Part shown: positions 1-7,531 of the stretch, in pieces
Numbering within the stretch: the stretch's first letter is position 1
Layout: each line of letters begins with the position of its first letter
Origin: Micropruina sp.
GTDB taxonomy: Bacteria; Actinomycetota; Actinomycetes; Propionibacteriales; Propionibacteriaceae
Direction of reading: 5' to 3'
Length of the DNA: 7,531 nucleotides
NCBI GenBank assembly: GCA_013693855.1
Contig: CP059261.1
Coordinates: forward strand, 944,402 to 951,932
Translations under genes and position numbers: made by a program
Notes under the pieces: model-generated
The model's input: only the letters and a program-made list of their open reading frames with translations
Told to the model about the DNA's origin: nothing
Databases searched by the model: none

Positions 1-711
1 CGCCGGTCCGATCCGGGTGGCGGTCATACCGAGCGGATCCAGCAGCCGTTGTTTGACGTACGCCGGCCAGTCGGGGGCCTTCGCGGCCCGGACGAGGGCG
101 AACCCCAGCAGGCTTGCCCCGAGGTTCGAGTACTGCATCGTCCCGCGATTCGTCAGCTTCAGCGGTGCCGCTGCGGCGATGACGGCCTCCGGCGTCGCTC
201 CGTACGCGGCCGGCATGTCCGCGGCGAACTCGCCGACGGCCAGGTCGACGGGGTCGAGCCGCGCGAGCGTGGGCAGCCCCGCGCGGTGACTGGCCAGCTC
301 GGCCGGCGTCGCGGTACCGGTCTCGGTCCCGGCCAGCTCGGGCAGGTACGTCGAGACCGGCGCATCGAGCGCGACCTCGCCGCGCTTGACGGCGTCGGCC
401 AGCAGCAGCCCGTCGAAGGTCTTGGTGATCGAGCCGAGTTCGAACCTGGTGTCGGGGGTGACGTCGCCGAATCCCGCCCAGGTGGTGGTCCCGTCCTTGA
501 TCCGCAGGGCGCTGACCTTGTCGTAGCCCGTGGTGTCACCGCCGAGAGCGGCGGTCACCTCGGCGGCCAGGGCCGGATCGCCGGTGGGCGCACCGATGGT
601 CAGCGGACGAGGCCCGACCAGGAGTAGCGCCAGAGCACCCAGCAGGGCGCCGGCCAGGAGCACCAGCCATGGGCGCGACGACCTGATGGGCGGGGAACTT
701 GGGGTGGTCAT
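1..711 (-). CDS. Serine hydrolase, beta-lactamase/PBP-like family (C-terminus beyond window)
   Basis: The minus strand reads open from an ATG at 711 to the window edge, giving 237 residues with no stop. Residues about 14-34 are a hydrophobic stretch (PWLVLLAGALLGALALLLVG) after an Arg-containing N-terminus, so this is a signal peptide or membrane anchor; there is no lipobox Cys. The catalytic signature of class C beta-lactamase and DD-peptidase-like hydrolases follows: SITK (Ser94 nucleophile, Lys97) in FELGSITKTFDG, then LASHRAGLP (about 139-147), then YSN (Tyr194-Asn196). The third motif (KTG or HxG type) would lie past the window edge. The family includes penicillin-binding carboxypeptidases, esterases and beta-lactamases, and the substrate cannot be told from this. 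The ATG at 711 was chosen because it sits just before the hydrophobic segment; an ATG at 719 in another frame stops after three codons. No good ribosome binding site is visible. Confidence 0.9.
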   Translation of the reverse strand, partial: MTTPSSPPIRSSRPWLVLLAGALLGALALLLVGPRPLTIGAPTGDPALAAEVTAALGGDTTGYDKVSALRIKDGTTTWAGFGDVTPDTRFELGSITKTFDGLLLADAVKRGEVALDAPVSTYLPELAGTETGTATPAELASHRAGLPTLARLDPVDLAVGEFAADMPAAYGATPEAVIAAAAPLKLTNRGTMQYSNLGASLLGFALVRAAKAPDWPAYVKQRLLDPLGMTATRIGPA

Positions 712-756
712 GGTTCCATGCTCACACGGCCGGTGGGCCTGCCTTGACGGGTCTTG

Positions 757-777
757 CCCGCGCCGCTGCGGCGCGGG
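757..777 (-). terminator. GC-rich perfect hairpin downstream of the YwiC-like gene
   Basis: A perfect inverted repeat with 10-nt arms (CCCGCGCCGC and GCGGCGCGGG) flanks a single central T. It lies 56 bp past the YwiC-like stop and 46 bp before the serine hydrolase start. There is no T-tract, which is common for actinobacterial terminators. It probably separates the two transcription units, but it could also act in the 5' leader of the hydrolase gene. Confidence 0.5.
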
Positions 778-819
778 ATCCGAGCGCGCCCCGCACGACC
801 ACGTGATGCGAGCGCGCCC
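777..819. repeat. Pair of 15-bp direct repeats in the serine hydrolase upstream region
   Basis: Positions 777-791 and 805-819 match at 14 of 15 bases (GATSCGAGCGCGCCC) with a 28-bp period. A CACGTG palindrome lies between them at 800-805. They sit upstream of the serine hydrolase gene and downstream of the YwiC-like gene. They could be a paired regulator site, but they are GC-rich and short enough to have arisen by chance. Confidence 0.3.
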
Positions 820-832
820 GCAGGCCGCACGA

Positions 833-1690
833 CTAGGTGAGGTAGATGCCGGCCAGGGCCAGCACGGAGAACGCCACCTCGATCAGTCCCACGGTCTTCG
901 GGGTGATCGGACGAGTCCGCGCCAGCCGCGGAATCGTCCAGGAGCGGACGAGGGTGAGGGCGAAGAAGCCCGTCCAGAACCAGGCGCCCGGGCCTCCGGC
1001 CGGCCACGCCCACACCAGGGCGGCGAGGGTGAGCGCACCGTGCCAGCCCAGCGAGGCCGCGAGCCATTCCGGCCGGCCGCGTTCGCGGATCATGGTCTTC
1101 ACGTAGAGCACGGTGCCGAAGAAGTAGCCGAACAGGACGAGAGCCAGCGCCACCGCTCGTTGGGCAGCGGAACCGGGCCAGGCGGCGAGAAACTCCGACG
1201 GGGAGGCGAACCGGGCGACCAGCGCCATCAGCGACGCCGCCGCCACCGTCAGCCCGCCGCCGGTGACGGCCCGCTCGTTGCGGCGCCAGGCCAGCCAGAG
1301 GGCGGGGACGAGCAACGGGACGAAGGGGAGTGCCCAGCCGGCCAGCCCTGGGCCGGCGAGGAGCAGGGTGAGCAGGCCCGCTGTCCCCGAAAAGGCGGCG
1401 TAGGTGATCAGTGCCGGACGGTAGCGGCCCCGGCGGGCGGGCGCGGCCTTGAGCCACAGGGAGGCCGCATGGAACGCGAAGTAGCCGAGCAGCCAGCACG
1501 CGAGGAGCGGGATCACGTACGGCTGCCAGTCGGCGTCCCGCAGCCGCAGGATCACACCGGCGAGGTAGGGGCCGAGCAACATGGCCCACGCGCCGTGCTG
1601 GTTGGGCACCCAGCCCTGCGTCTTTCGTCCGGCCACAGGTTTCACACTAGTGATTCGTCGAAATGCGGCGGCGGGAGGAGTCGGCTTCAC
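833..1690 (-). CDS. YwiC-like multipass membrane protein
   Basis: The 285-residue protein starts at a GTG and ends with TAG at 833-835. After a basic N-terminal tail comes WVPNQHGAWAML (residues 27-38), the hallmark I associate with the YwiC-like family, and later FGYFFGTVLYVKTM (about 187-200). Hydrophobic stretches near 35-50, 57-80, 92-111, 117-135, 143-162, 178-198, 210-229, 236-251 and 264-283 suggest seven to nine membrane segments. The conserved early NQHGAW motif and the polytopic fold recall UbiA-type prenyltransferases, but no function is established that I know of, so none is assigned. The GTG at 1690 overlaps the upstream methyltransferase stop (GTGA), which suggests translational coupling; a purine-rich AAGGA lies about 13 nt upstream. 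A GTG at 1645 (residue 16) is an alternative start that keeps the conserved motif. Confidence 0.85.
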   Translation of the reverse strand: MKPTPPAAAFRRITSVKPVAGRKTQGWVPNQHGAWAMLLGPYLAGVILRLRDADWQPYVIPLLACWLLGYFAFHAASLWLKAAPARRGRYRPALITYAAFSGTAGLLTLLLAGPGLAGWALPFVPLLVPALWLAWRRNERAVTGGGLTVAAASLMALVARFASPSEFLAAWPGSAAQRAVALALVLFGYFFGTVLYVKTMIRERGRPEWLAASLGWHGALTLAALVWAWPAGGPGAWFWTGFFALTLVRSWTIPRLARTRPITPKTVGLIEVAFSVLALAGIYLT

Positions 1691-2695
1691 GAGACGCCCC
1701 GCGTCCTTGAGCGTGTCACCGTGTAGTGGCGGTCCCGGGCAACCACGGAGGTGGGGCCCACGAGGTCACGCAGCCAGGTCAGGTAGGGCAGATGGGAGTT
1801 GAACACCAGCCACAGCTCTCCGCCCGGCCGCAGGACGGTGGGCGCGGCCTCGAGCATGAGCCGGGTCACCGAGCTGTCCTTGGCGGCGCCCTCGTGGAAC
1901 GGCGGATTGGCGACGATCAGATCGACGCTGGCGGTGCGCAACCCGTCCAGCTGCCGGGCCCGCTGCACGGTCACGACCGCGCAGTTTGCCCGCGCGGTGA
2001 GCTCGGTGGACTCGCATGCCGCCGCGGACACGTCGGTGGCCACCACGTCCCAGCCCTGCCGGGCCAGCAGGGTGGCCAGGATGCCGCTGCCGCACGCCAG
2101 GTCCACGGCCCGGCCGCGGGGTCGCCCGGTCCGGTGAGGCCGAGGGCGTCGATCAGGAGACCGGTGCCGGCGTCGAGACGGTTGGTGTTGAACGTCGCGC
2201 CCCGGGACACGACCTCGATGCCCAGCCGGTCGTCCTCGCGGGCGCGCGGCCAGCTCACCGTCGCGTCCGGACGGGCCAGCCGGGCGTGCAACACCCGTGA
2301 TTTACGGACGCCGAGGCTCGCCCGGACCTCGACGAACGACCTCGCCAGCATGTCGTTCATTGCTCTGGTCAGGTGTTTCACCCGGCCGCCGGCGACCACC
2401 CGGACGTCCGTCGCGGCGTGGGAGGCGATCGTCTCGGCGTAGTCCTGGACGGCCGACACCGCGCGAGGCAGTCGCCACAGCACCGTCCGGGCCCCGGCCA
2501 GGGCCTGCGCCATGGTCGGTCGCCGGGCGGCGGGGGCAGGAGATCCTGCTGACGGATGTCGTCGCACCACGCCCGCACGTCGGCCCCCGTCCCGGCAGCG
2601 GCCCGGGTCAGGGTGCCGTCCACGTCGTCCAGCACCGCGACCGGCTGGTCCAACGCTCCCGCCTCAGCGAGGACGAGGGCGGCGACGGGATCCAC
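1687..2695 (-). pseudogene. RlmG/RsmC-like rRNA guanine-N2 methyltransferase, broken by two frameshifts
   Basis: One protein family reads continuously across three minus-strand frames. Segment 1 runs from GTG 2695 (AGGA seven bases upstream) to about 2533 and reads DPVAALVLAEAG through VRAWCDDIRQQ. Segment 2, about 2533-2110, contains TVLWRLPRAVSAVQDYAE, VVAGGRVKHLTRAMND and ATFNTNRLDAGTGLLIDA. Segment 3, 2106-1687, carries the SAM-binding motif VDLACGSGILA, the acidic VVATDVS strand, the catalytic NPPFHEG and a C-terminal LRPGGELWLVFN strand. This order, an N-terminal degenerate methyltransferase-like domain followed by a catalytic NPPF domain, is that of RlmG/RsmC enzymes, which methylate guanine N2 in 23S or 16S rRNA; the exact target is unknown. 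Each break is repaired by one added base, giving 336 residues. The likely spots are a five-C run (2532-2536) and GCGGCCGGGCC (about 2107-2117). It could be a true pseudogene or two base-call deletions. Confidence 0.8.
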
Positions 2696-2907
2696 GTCCC
2701 CATCCTGCCGTGTCCGGGCGAGGGGTGTGGTCCGCGGGCTGGGACGGGGCTCCCGGCAGATGGCTGGTGGTCGTGCTGCCGCGCCCGACTCGATAGGCTG
2801 ACATGCGTACGCCTGGGCCTTGGACCCCGCTCCGTCCATCCTCGGGCAACCGGCCTGAACAAGGCACGCCGGACTGCAACGGAGCACTGAAGGAGATTCA
2901 TCACACG
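2696..2907. promoter_or_regulatory. Divergent spacer between the methyltransferase gene and ppdK, probable promoters
   Basis: This 212-bp noncoding spacer separates two divergent genes, so both are expected to have promoters here. The best plus-strand candidate for a -10 element is TAGGCT at 2794-2799, which fits the actinobacterial TANNNT pattern. No convincing -35 element lies 17-18 bp upstream. If it is used, ppdK would have a leader of about 100 nt. No clear minus-strand promoter, riboswitch or attenuator fold was recognised. Confidence 0.35.
2890..2895 (+). promoter_or_regulatory. ppdK ribosome binding site (AAGGAG)
   Basis: AAGGAG lies 12 nt before the ATG at 2908. It is the only strong Shine-Dalgarno sequence near the frame and it supports this ATG over the in-frame ATG at 2803, whose extra 35 residues are Pro/Arg-rich and unlike any PPDK N-terminus. 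Confidence 0.75.
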
Positions 2908-5550
<2,643 letters not shown>

Positions 5551-5596
5551 CGGGTAGTCCAGGGGCGCCGCTTGGGCGTGACCCGGGTTTGGGCCG

Positions 5597-5633
5597 CAAG
5601 GGGCCCGGTTGGAGCGATCCGGCCGGGCCCTTG
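5597..5633 (+). terminator. Probable ppdK terminator hairpin
   Basis: The left arm CAAGGGGCCCGG (5597-5608) pairs with the right arm CCGGGCCCTTG (5623-5633), making 11 base pairs with one bulged G and a 14-nt loop. It begins 46 bp after the ppdK stop. There is no T-tract, as is usual in GC-rich actinomycetes. Its right arm is also the start of the first 67-bp repeat unit. Confidence 0.6.
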
Positions 5634-5915
5634 CTCGTGCCCCCGGCGACCGACGGAGATCAGGCCGCTCGGTCGGAGCAAGCCGGCCGGGCCCTTGCTC
5701 GTGCCCCCGGCCCCGACCGAGGGAAATCAGGCCGCTCGGTCGGAGCAAGCCGGCCGGGCCCTTGCTCGTGCCCCCGGCCCCGACCGACGGAAGTTAGGCC
5801 GCTCGGTCGGAGCAAGCCGGCCGGGCCCTTGCTCGTGCCCCCGGCCCCGACCGACGGAAGTCAGGCCGCTCGGTCGGAGCAAGCCGGCCGGGCCCTTGCT
5901 CATGTCCCCGGCCCC
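5619..5915. repeat. Tandem array of a 67-bp unit, about 4.5 copies
   Basis: Units begin at 5619 (64 bp), 5683, 5750 and 5817 (67 bp each) and 5884 (about 32 bp, partial). Each starts CCGGCCGGGCCCTTGCTCGT and ends CGGTCGGAGCAAG. Copies differ at only a few bases, so the expansion is recent. Each full unit holds two possible hairpins. CCGACCGA pairs with TCGGTCGG around a 15-nt loop inside units 2-4 (core GACCGA/TCGGTC in unit 1). GAGCAAG pairs with CTTGCTC around an 11-nt loop across each unit junction. Since 67 is not a multiple of 3, successive copies are read in different frames, which argues against coding. There are no variable spacers, so it is not a CRISPR array. Confidence 0.9.
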
Positions 5916-6068
5916 AAGCCTGGCCGGGCACCCGGTCTCGGGGTCAAGTCTGACCTCTGGGCCGTTCTTAGCCTTCCTGGTGGGGCACCGGCGCTGCGGG
6001 GGACGGGCTCTGGTGGGGCACAGGGACGCTGGCTGGGCATGTGGTCTGGGGCCAGGGGTGGTCCCCGG
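5916..6068. other. Gene-free stretch with a divergent copy of the 105-bp module
   Basis: No credible gene is present. From about 5948 the sequence resembles the 105-bp modules at 6111, 6874 and 7109: the GTCAAG...TGACC entry, a CCGTTC...CCTGGTGGGG stretch, and GGCTGGGCATGTGGTCTGGG near 6031-6050. It is longer than those modules because CTGGTGGGGCAC occurs twice, at 5977 and 6010, a 33-bp local duplication. It looks like the oldest or most decayed copy. Confidence 0.5.
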
Positions 6069-6110
6069 CTGTTCATCGACTCTCGTGTTGGGTGCCGAAA
6101 CTCGGGTCAA
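6069..6110. repeat. Junction element J1 leading into the 105-bp module
   Basis: CTGTTCATCGACTCTCG at 6069-6085 resembles the sequences that follow both deoC-like fragments (from 6539 and from about 6834). One 19-bp repeat (6078-6096) and a partial one lie inside it. It ends with GGGTCA-AGCTG-TGACCC (6104-6120), a 6-bp hairpin that crosses into the module. A matching element is at 6834-6883. Confidence 0.6.
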
Positions 6111-6215
6111 GCTGTGACCCCGGGCCCGTTCAGCGGCTTTCTGGTTGGGTGCTGGCTCCACTGGTTGGGCATGTGGGTCCGGGGTCAGGTGGCGCTGGCC
6201 TCCGGGCAGTGGATC
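6111..6215. repeat. 105-bp module, copy 1
   Basis: This module begins GCTGTGACCCCGGGCC and passes through GTTCAGCGGCTTTCTG and TTGGGCATGTGGGTCCGGGG to end just before the first 19-bp repeat. It is nearly identical to 6874-6978 and similar to 7109-7213, and all three are exactly 105 bp. Each is followed at once by a 19-bp array. No coding potential is evident. Confidence 0.8.
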
Positions 6216-6348
6216 GAATCTCGGGTTGGGCGCCGACTCTCACGTTGGGTGTCGATTTCGGGTTGGACGGCGAGATTCGGTGCCGGGAGGTGAGACTCGG
6301 TGCCGAAGGTGAGAGTGGGTGCCGGAGGTGAGAGTGGGTGCCGAAAGT
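6216..6348. repeat. 19-bp repeat array 1 (7 units, 133 bp)
   Basis: Units start at 6216, 6235, 6254 (18 bp), 6272 (20 bp), 6292, 6311 and 6330. The first three are of type L (GAATCTCGGGTTGGGCGCC). The last four are of type R (GAGAGTGGGTGCCGGAGGT). The reverse complement of type R shares the GGCRCCGA-TCTC core of type L, so the two halves of the array face each other. Confidence 0.85.
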
Positions 6349-6353
6349 GGGAG

Positions 6354-6538
6354 CGGTGCTGGCGGGAGCGGACGAGCAGGATGCGCCGACGGCGGCCGGC
6401 GGTTGTCTGTGGTCGCCGGACGCGCGTCGGCACGTCGAGATGGCCACGGTGTCGGAGAGGCCCAGCCGGGTGGCGCCGGCTGTGACCAAGGCCTGGGCGG
6501 CCTGGTTCGTCCGGTCCCACCGGAGGCCCTGACCCCAA
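6354..6538 (-). pseudogene. Decayed 185-bp copy of the deoC 3' end, copy 1
   Basis: This segment aligns end to end with the 3' part of deoC at 7353-7531, including the sequence after the stop. On the minus strand it still reads [19 protein letters not shown], clearly the C-terminus of deoxyribose-phosphate aldolase. It cannot be functional. The KASGG lysine codon is AGG (Arg), one base is missing in the GGATCC region (GGTCC here) so the frame breaks, the original TGA stop is changed to AGA, and the end of the frame is further scrambled (6421-6445). There is no upstream part of the gene. Confidence 0.85.
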
Positions 6539-6547
6539 CTGTTCATC

Positions 6548-6648
6548 GAATCTCGGATTGGGTGCCGAATCTCGGGTTGGACGGCGAGAGTGGGCGTCGA
6601 AGGTGAGAGTCGGTACCCAAGGTGAGACTCGGTACCCAAGGTGAGATT
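6548..6648. repeat. 19-bp repeat array 2 (about 5 units)
   Basis: Units start at 6548, 6567, 6586, 6605 and 6624, with a partial at 6643 that merges into the next deoC-like fragment. Two are type L and the rest type R; two R units carry GGTACCCAAGGT instead of GGTGCCGGAGGT. Unlike the other arrays it has no 105-bp module in front: it follows the first deoC fragment after CTGTTCATC. Confidence 0.8.
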
Positions 6649-6833
6649 CGGTGCTGGCGCGAGTAGACGAGCAGGATGCGCCGACGGCGGCCGGCGGTTC
6701 TCTGTAGTCGCCGGACGCGTCGGCGCCGTCGAGCATGGCCACGGTGCCGGAGAGGCCCAACCAGGTCGCGTCGGCGGCCACCAACGCCTGGGCGGCCTCG
6801 TTCGTCCGGTCCCGCCGGAGGCCCTGACCCCAA
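6649..6833 (-). pseudogene. Decayed 185-bp copy of the deoC 3' end, copy 2
   Basis: The length equals that of copy 1. The minus strand reads [20 protein letters not shown] and then DGADASGDY, matching deoC to its last residue, but the stop TGA is replaced by AGA and the frame runs on. It shares three changes with copy 1: the Lys-to-Arg codon change, the missing base in the GGATCC region, and the lost stop. The two fragments are therefore more closely related to each other than to the deoC end at 7401-7531, and one probably arose from the other. Confidence 0.88.
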
Positions 6834-6873
6834 ATGCTCAGCGACTCTCGGTGGGCGCCGAGTCTCGGGTCAA
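6834..6873. repeat. Junction element J3 between deoC fragment 2 and the second 105-bp module
   Basis: ATGCTCAGCGACTCTCGGTG at 6834-6853 is a variant of the junction at 6069. It holds a shortened 19-bp unit (6843-6859, 17 bp) and a partial one, and ends in the same GGGTCA-AGCTG-TGACCC hairpin (6867-6883). Confidence 0.55.
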
Positions 6874-6978
6874 GCTGTGACCCCGGGCCCGTTCAGCGGC
6901 TTTCTGGTTGGGTGCTGGCTCCACTGGTTGGGTGTGTGGGTCCGGGGTCAGGTGGCGCTGGCCTCCGGGCTGTGGATC
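6874..6978. repeat. 105-bp module, copy 2
   Basis: This copy is nearly identical to the module at 6111-6215, offset by 763 bp, with only a handful of substitutions such as GTGTGTGGG for GCATGTGGG. It is followed directly by array 3. Confidence 0.85.
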
Positions 6979-7108
6979 GAATCTCGGGTTGGGCGCCGAC
7001 TCTCACGTTGGGTGTCGAATCTCGGGTTGGACGGCGAGATTCGGTGCCGAAGGTGAGACTCGGTACCGAAGGTGAGAGTGGGTGCCGGAGGTGAGAGTGG
7101 GTGCCGAA
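6979..7108. repeat. 19-bp repeat array 3 (7 units, 130 bp) with a perfect central dyad
   Basis: Units start at 6979, 6998, 7017, 7036, 7055, 7074 and 7093 (the last is cut to 16 bp by the next module). Three type L units are followed by four type R units. At the L/R switch, CGAATCTCG (7016-7024) and CGAGATTCG (7035-7043) form a perfect 9-bp stem with a 10-nt loop. The other arrays have damaged versions of this dyad. Confidence 0.88.
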
Positions 7109-7213
7109 GCTGTGACCTCCGGGCGTTCAGCGGCTTTCTGCTTGGGTGGCGGCTCCACTGGTTGGGCATGTGGGTCCGGGGTCAGGTGGCGGCCGGCCTC
7201 CGGGCTGCGGATT
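7109..7213. repeat. 105-bp module, copy 3
   Basis: This copy starts GCTGTGACCTCCGGGCG, abutting array 3 without a junction element, so modules 2 and 3 with their arrays form a direct tandem of period 235 bp. It is more diverged than copies 1 and 2 (for example CTTGGGTGGCGGCTCC) but has the same length. Confidence 0.82.
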
Positions 7214-7346
7214 GAATCTCGGGTTGGGCGCCGACTCTCACGTTGGGTGTCGAATCTCGGGTTGGGCGGCGAGACCCGGTGCCGGAGGTGAGAGTGGGTG
7301 CCGGAGGCGAGAGTGGGTGCCGGAGGTGAGAGTGGGCGCCGAAGGC
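7214..7346. repeat. 19-bp repeat array 4 (7 units, exactly 133 bp)
   Basis: Units start at 7214, 7233, 7252, 7271, 7290, 7309 and 7328, all 19 bp. Three type L units are followed by four type R units. The array ends seven bases before the segment that is duplicated with the deoC 3' end, the same arrangement as array 1 with deoC fragment 1. Confidence 0.88.
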
Positions 7347-7400
7347 CAGGTCCGGTGCTGGCGGGAGCGGACGAGCAGGATGCACCGACGGCGGCGGTTC

Positions 7401-7531
7401 TCAGTAGTCGCCGGACGCGTCGGCACCGTCGAGCACGGCCGCGGTGCCGGAGAGGCCCAGCCGGGTGGCGCCGGCGGCCACCAGGGCCTGGGCGGCCTCG
7501 TTCGTCCGGATCCCGCCGGAGGCTTTGACCC
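7401..7531 (-). CDS. deoC: Deoxyribose-phosphate aldolase, C-terminal 42 residues (gene continues past window)
   Basis: The minus strand enters the window in frame and reads [20 protein letters not shown], then [20 protein letters not shown], then DY and TGA (7401-7403). KASGGIRT is the signature of DeoC aldolases; its Lys corresponds to the second active-site lysine (Lys201 in E. coli), and GATRLGLSG is the phosphate-binding end of the barrel. The enzyme splits 2-deoxyribose-5-phosphate into acetaldehyde and glyceraldehyde-3-phosphate in deoxynucleoside catabolism, in the cytosol. Unlike the two fragments at 6354 and 6649, this copy keeps the Lys, the frame and the stop, so it is taken as the functional gene. 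It converges on ppdK. No clear terminator is seen in the 54 bp between its stop and array 4. Confidence 0.9.
   Translation of the reverse strand, partial: VKASGGIRTNEAAQALVAAGATRLGLSGTAAVLDGADASGDY

Noticed and set aside
530..1726. A 398-codon plus-strand open frame opposite the YwiC-like gene
   Set aside because: It is Gly/Arg/Pro/Glu-rich with no recognisable domain, while the minus strand encodes a clear polytopic membrane protein.
2600..2695. Separate HAD-type phosphatase suggested by LDDVDGTLT (a DxDGT-like motif)
   Set aside because: The motif is followed within about 20 residues by VRAWCDDIRQQ and then, after the frame break, by VLWRLPRAV, which matches the N-terminal domain of RlmG/RsmC-type methyltransferases. 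There is no room for the remaining HAD motifs.
2803..2907. N-terminal extension of PPDK from an in-frame ATG at 2803
   Set aside because: The 35 extra residues do not resemble PPDK, and AAGGAG at 2890-2895 points to the ATG at 2908.
5619..5915. CRISPR array
   Set aside because: The units are directly tandem and nearly identical over the full 67 bp, with no unique spacers and no cas genes.
6130..6784. Minus-strand open frames through the 19-bp arrays (Ser/Pro/Arg/His-rich repeats)
   Set aside because: They begin inside decayed deoC fragments and continue only because the stop codon is lost and the 19-bp unit lacks stops; there is no start signal of their own.
6216..7346. Plasmid iterons or integron attC sites
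   Set aside because: The 19-bp period is in the iteron range, but no replication or partition gene is present; there is no integrase and no cassette structure, and the flanking genes are chromosomal housekeeping genes.

Overview
This is a GC-rich window with strong G/C preference at third codon positions and GTG starts, which points to an actinomycete (Actinomycetota); I cannot place it more precisely. It has two unlike halves. Positions 1-5550 are ordinary, densely packed chromosomal genes. Positions 5551-7400 are a gene-free, heavily repetitive stretch between two convergent genes.

Minus-strand block, read right to left: a two-domain RlmG/RsmC-type RNA guanine-N2 methyltransferase (2695-1687), readable only across two reading-frame breaks; then a YwiC-like multipass membrane protein (1690-833), whose GTG start overlaps the methyltransferase stop as GTGA; then, after a strong hairpin, a secreted or membrane-anchored serine hydrolase of the beta-lactamase/PBP family (711 to beyond position 1). 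A 212-bp divergent spacer separates this block from the plus-strand gene ppdK (2908-5550), an intact 880-residue pyruvate, phosphate dikinase with all recognisable catalytic residues.

Downstream of ppdK, a terminator-like hairpin runs directly into about 4.5 tandem copies of a 67-bp unit (5619-5915). A second, unrelated repeat system fills about 5941-7352: 105-bp modules, four arrays of a 19-bp repeat that changes orientation part way along each array, and two decayed 185-bp copies of the 3' end of deoC. The window ends in the real 3' end of deoC (deoxyribose-phosphate aldolase, minus strand, stop at 7401-7403), so ppdK and deoC converge on the repeat region.

I find no protein system of an undescribed kind. 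The parts most worth a second look are the composite repeat region, including the repeated capture of the deoC 3' end, and the doubly frameshifted methyltransferase gene, which may be a real pseudogene or a sequencing artefact. No tRNA, rRNA, CRISPR array, transposase or integrase is visible.
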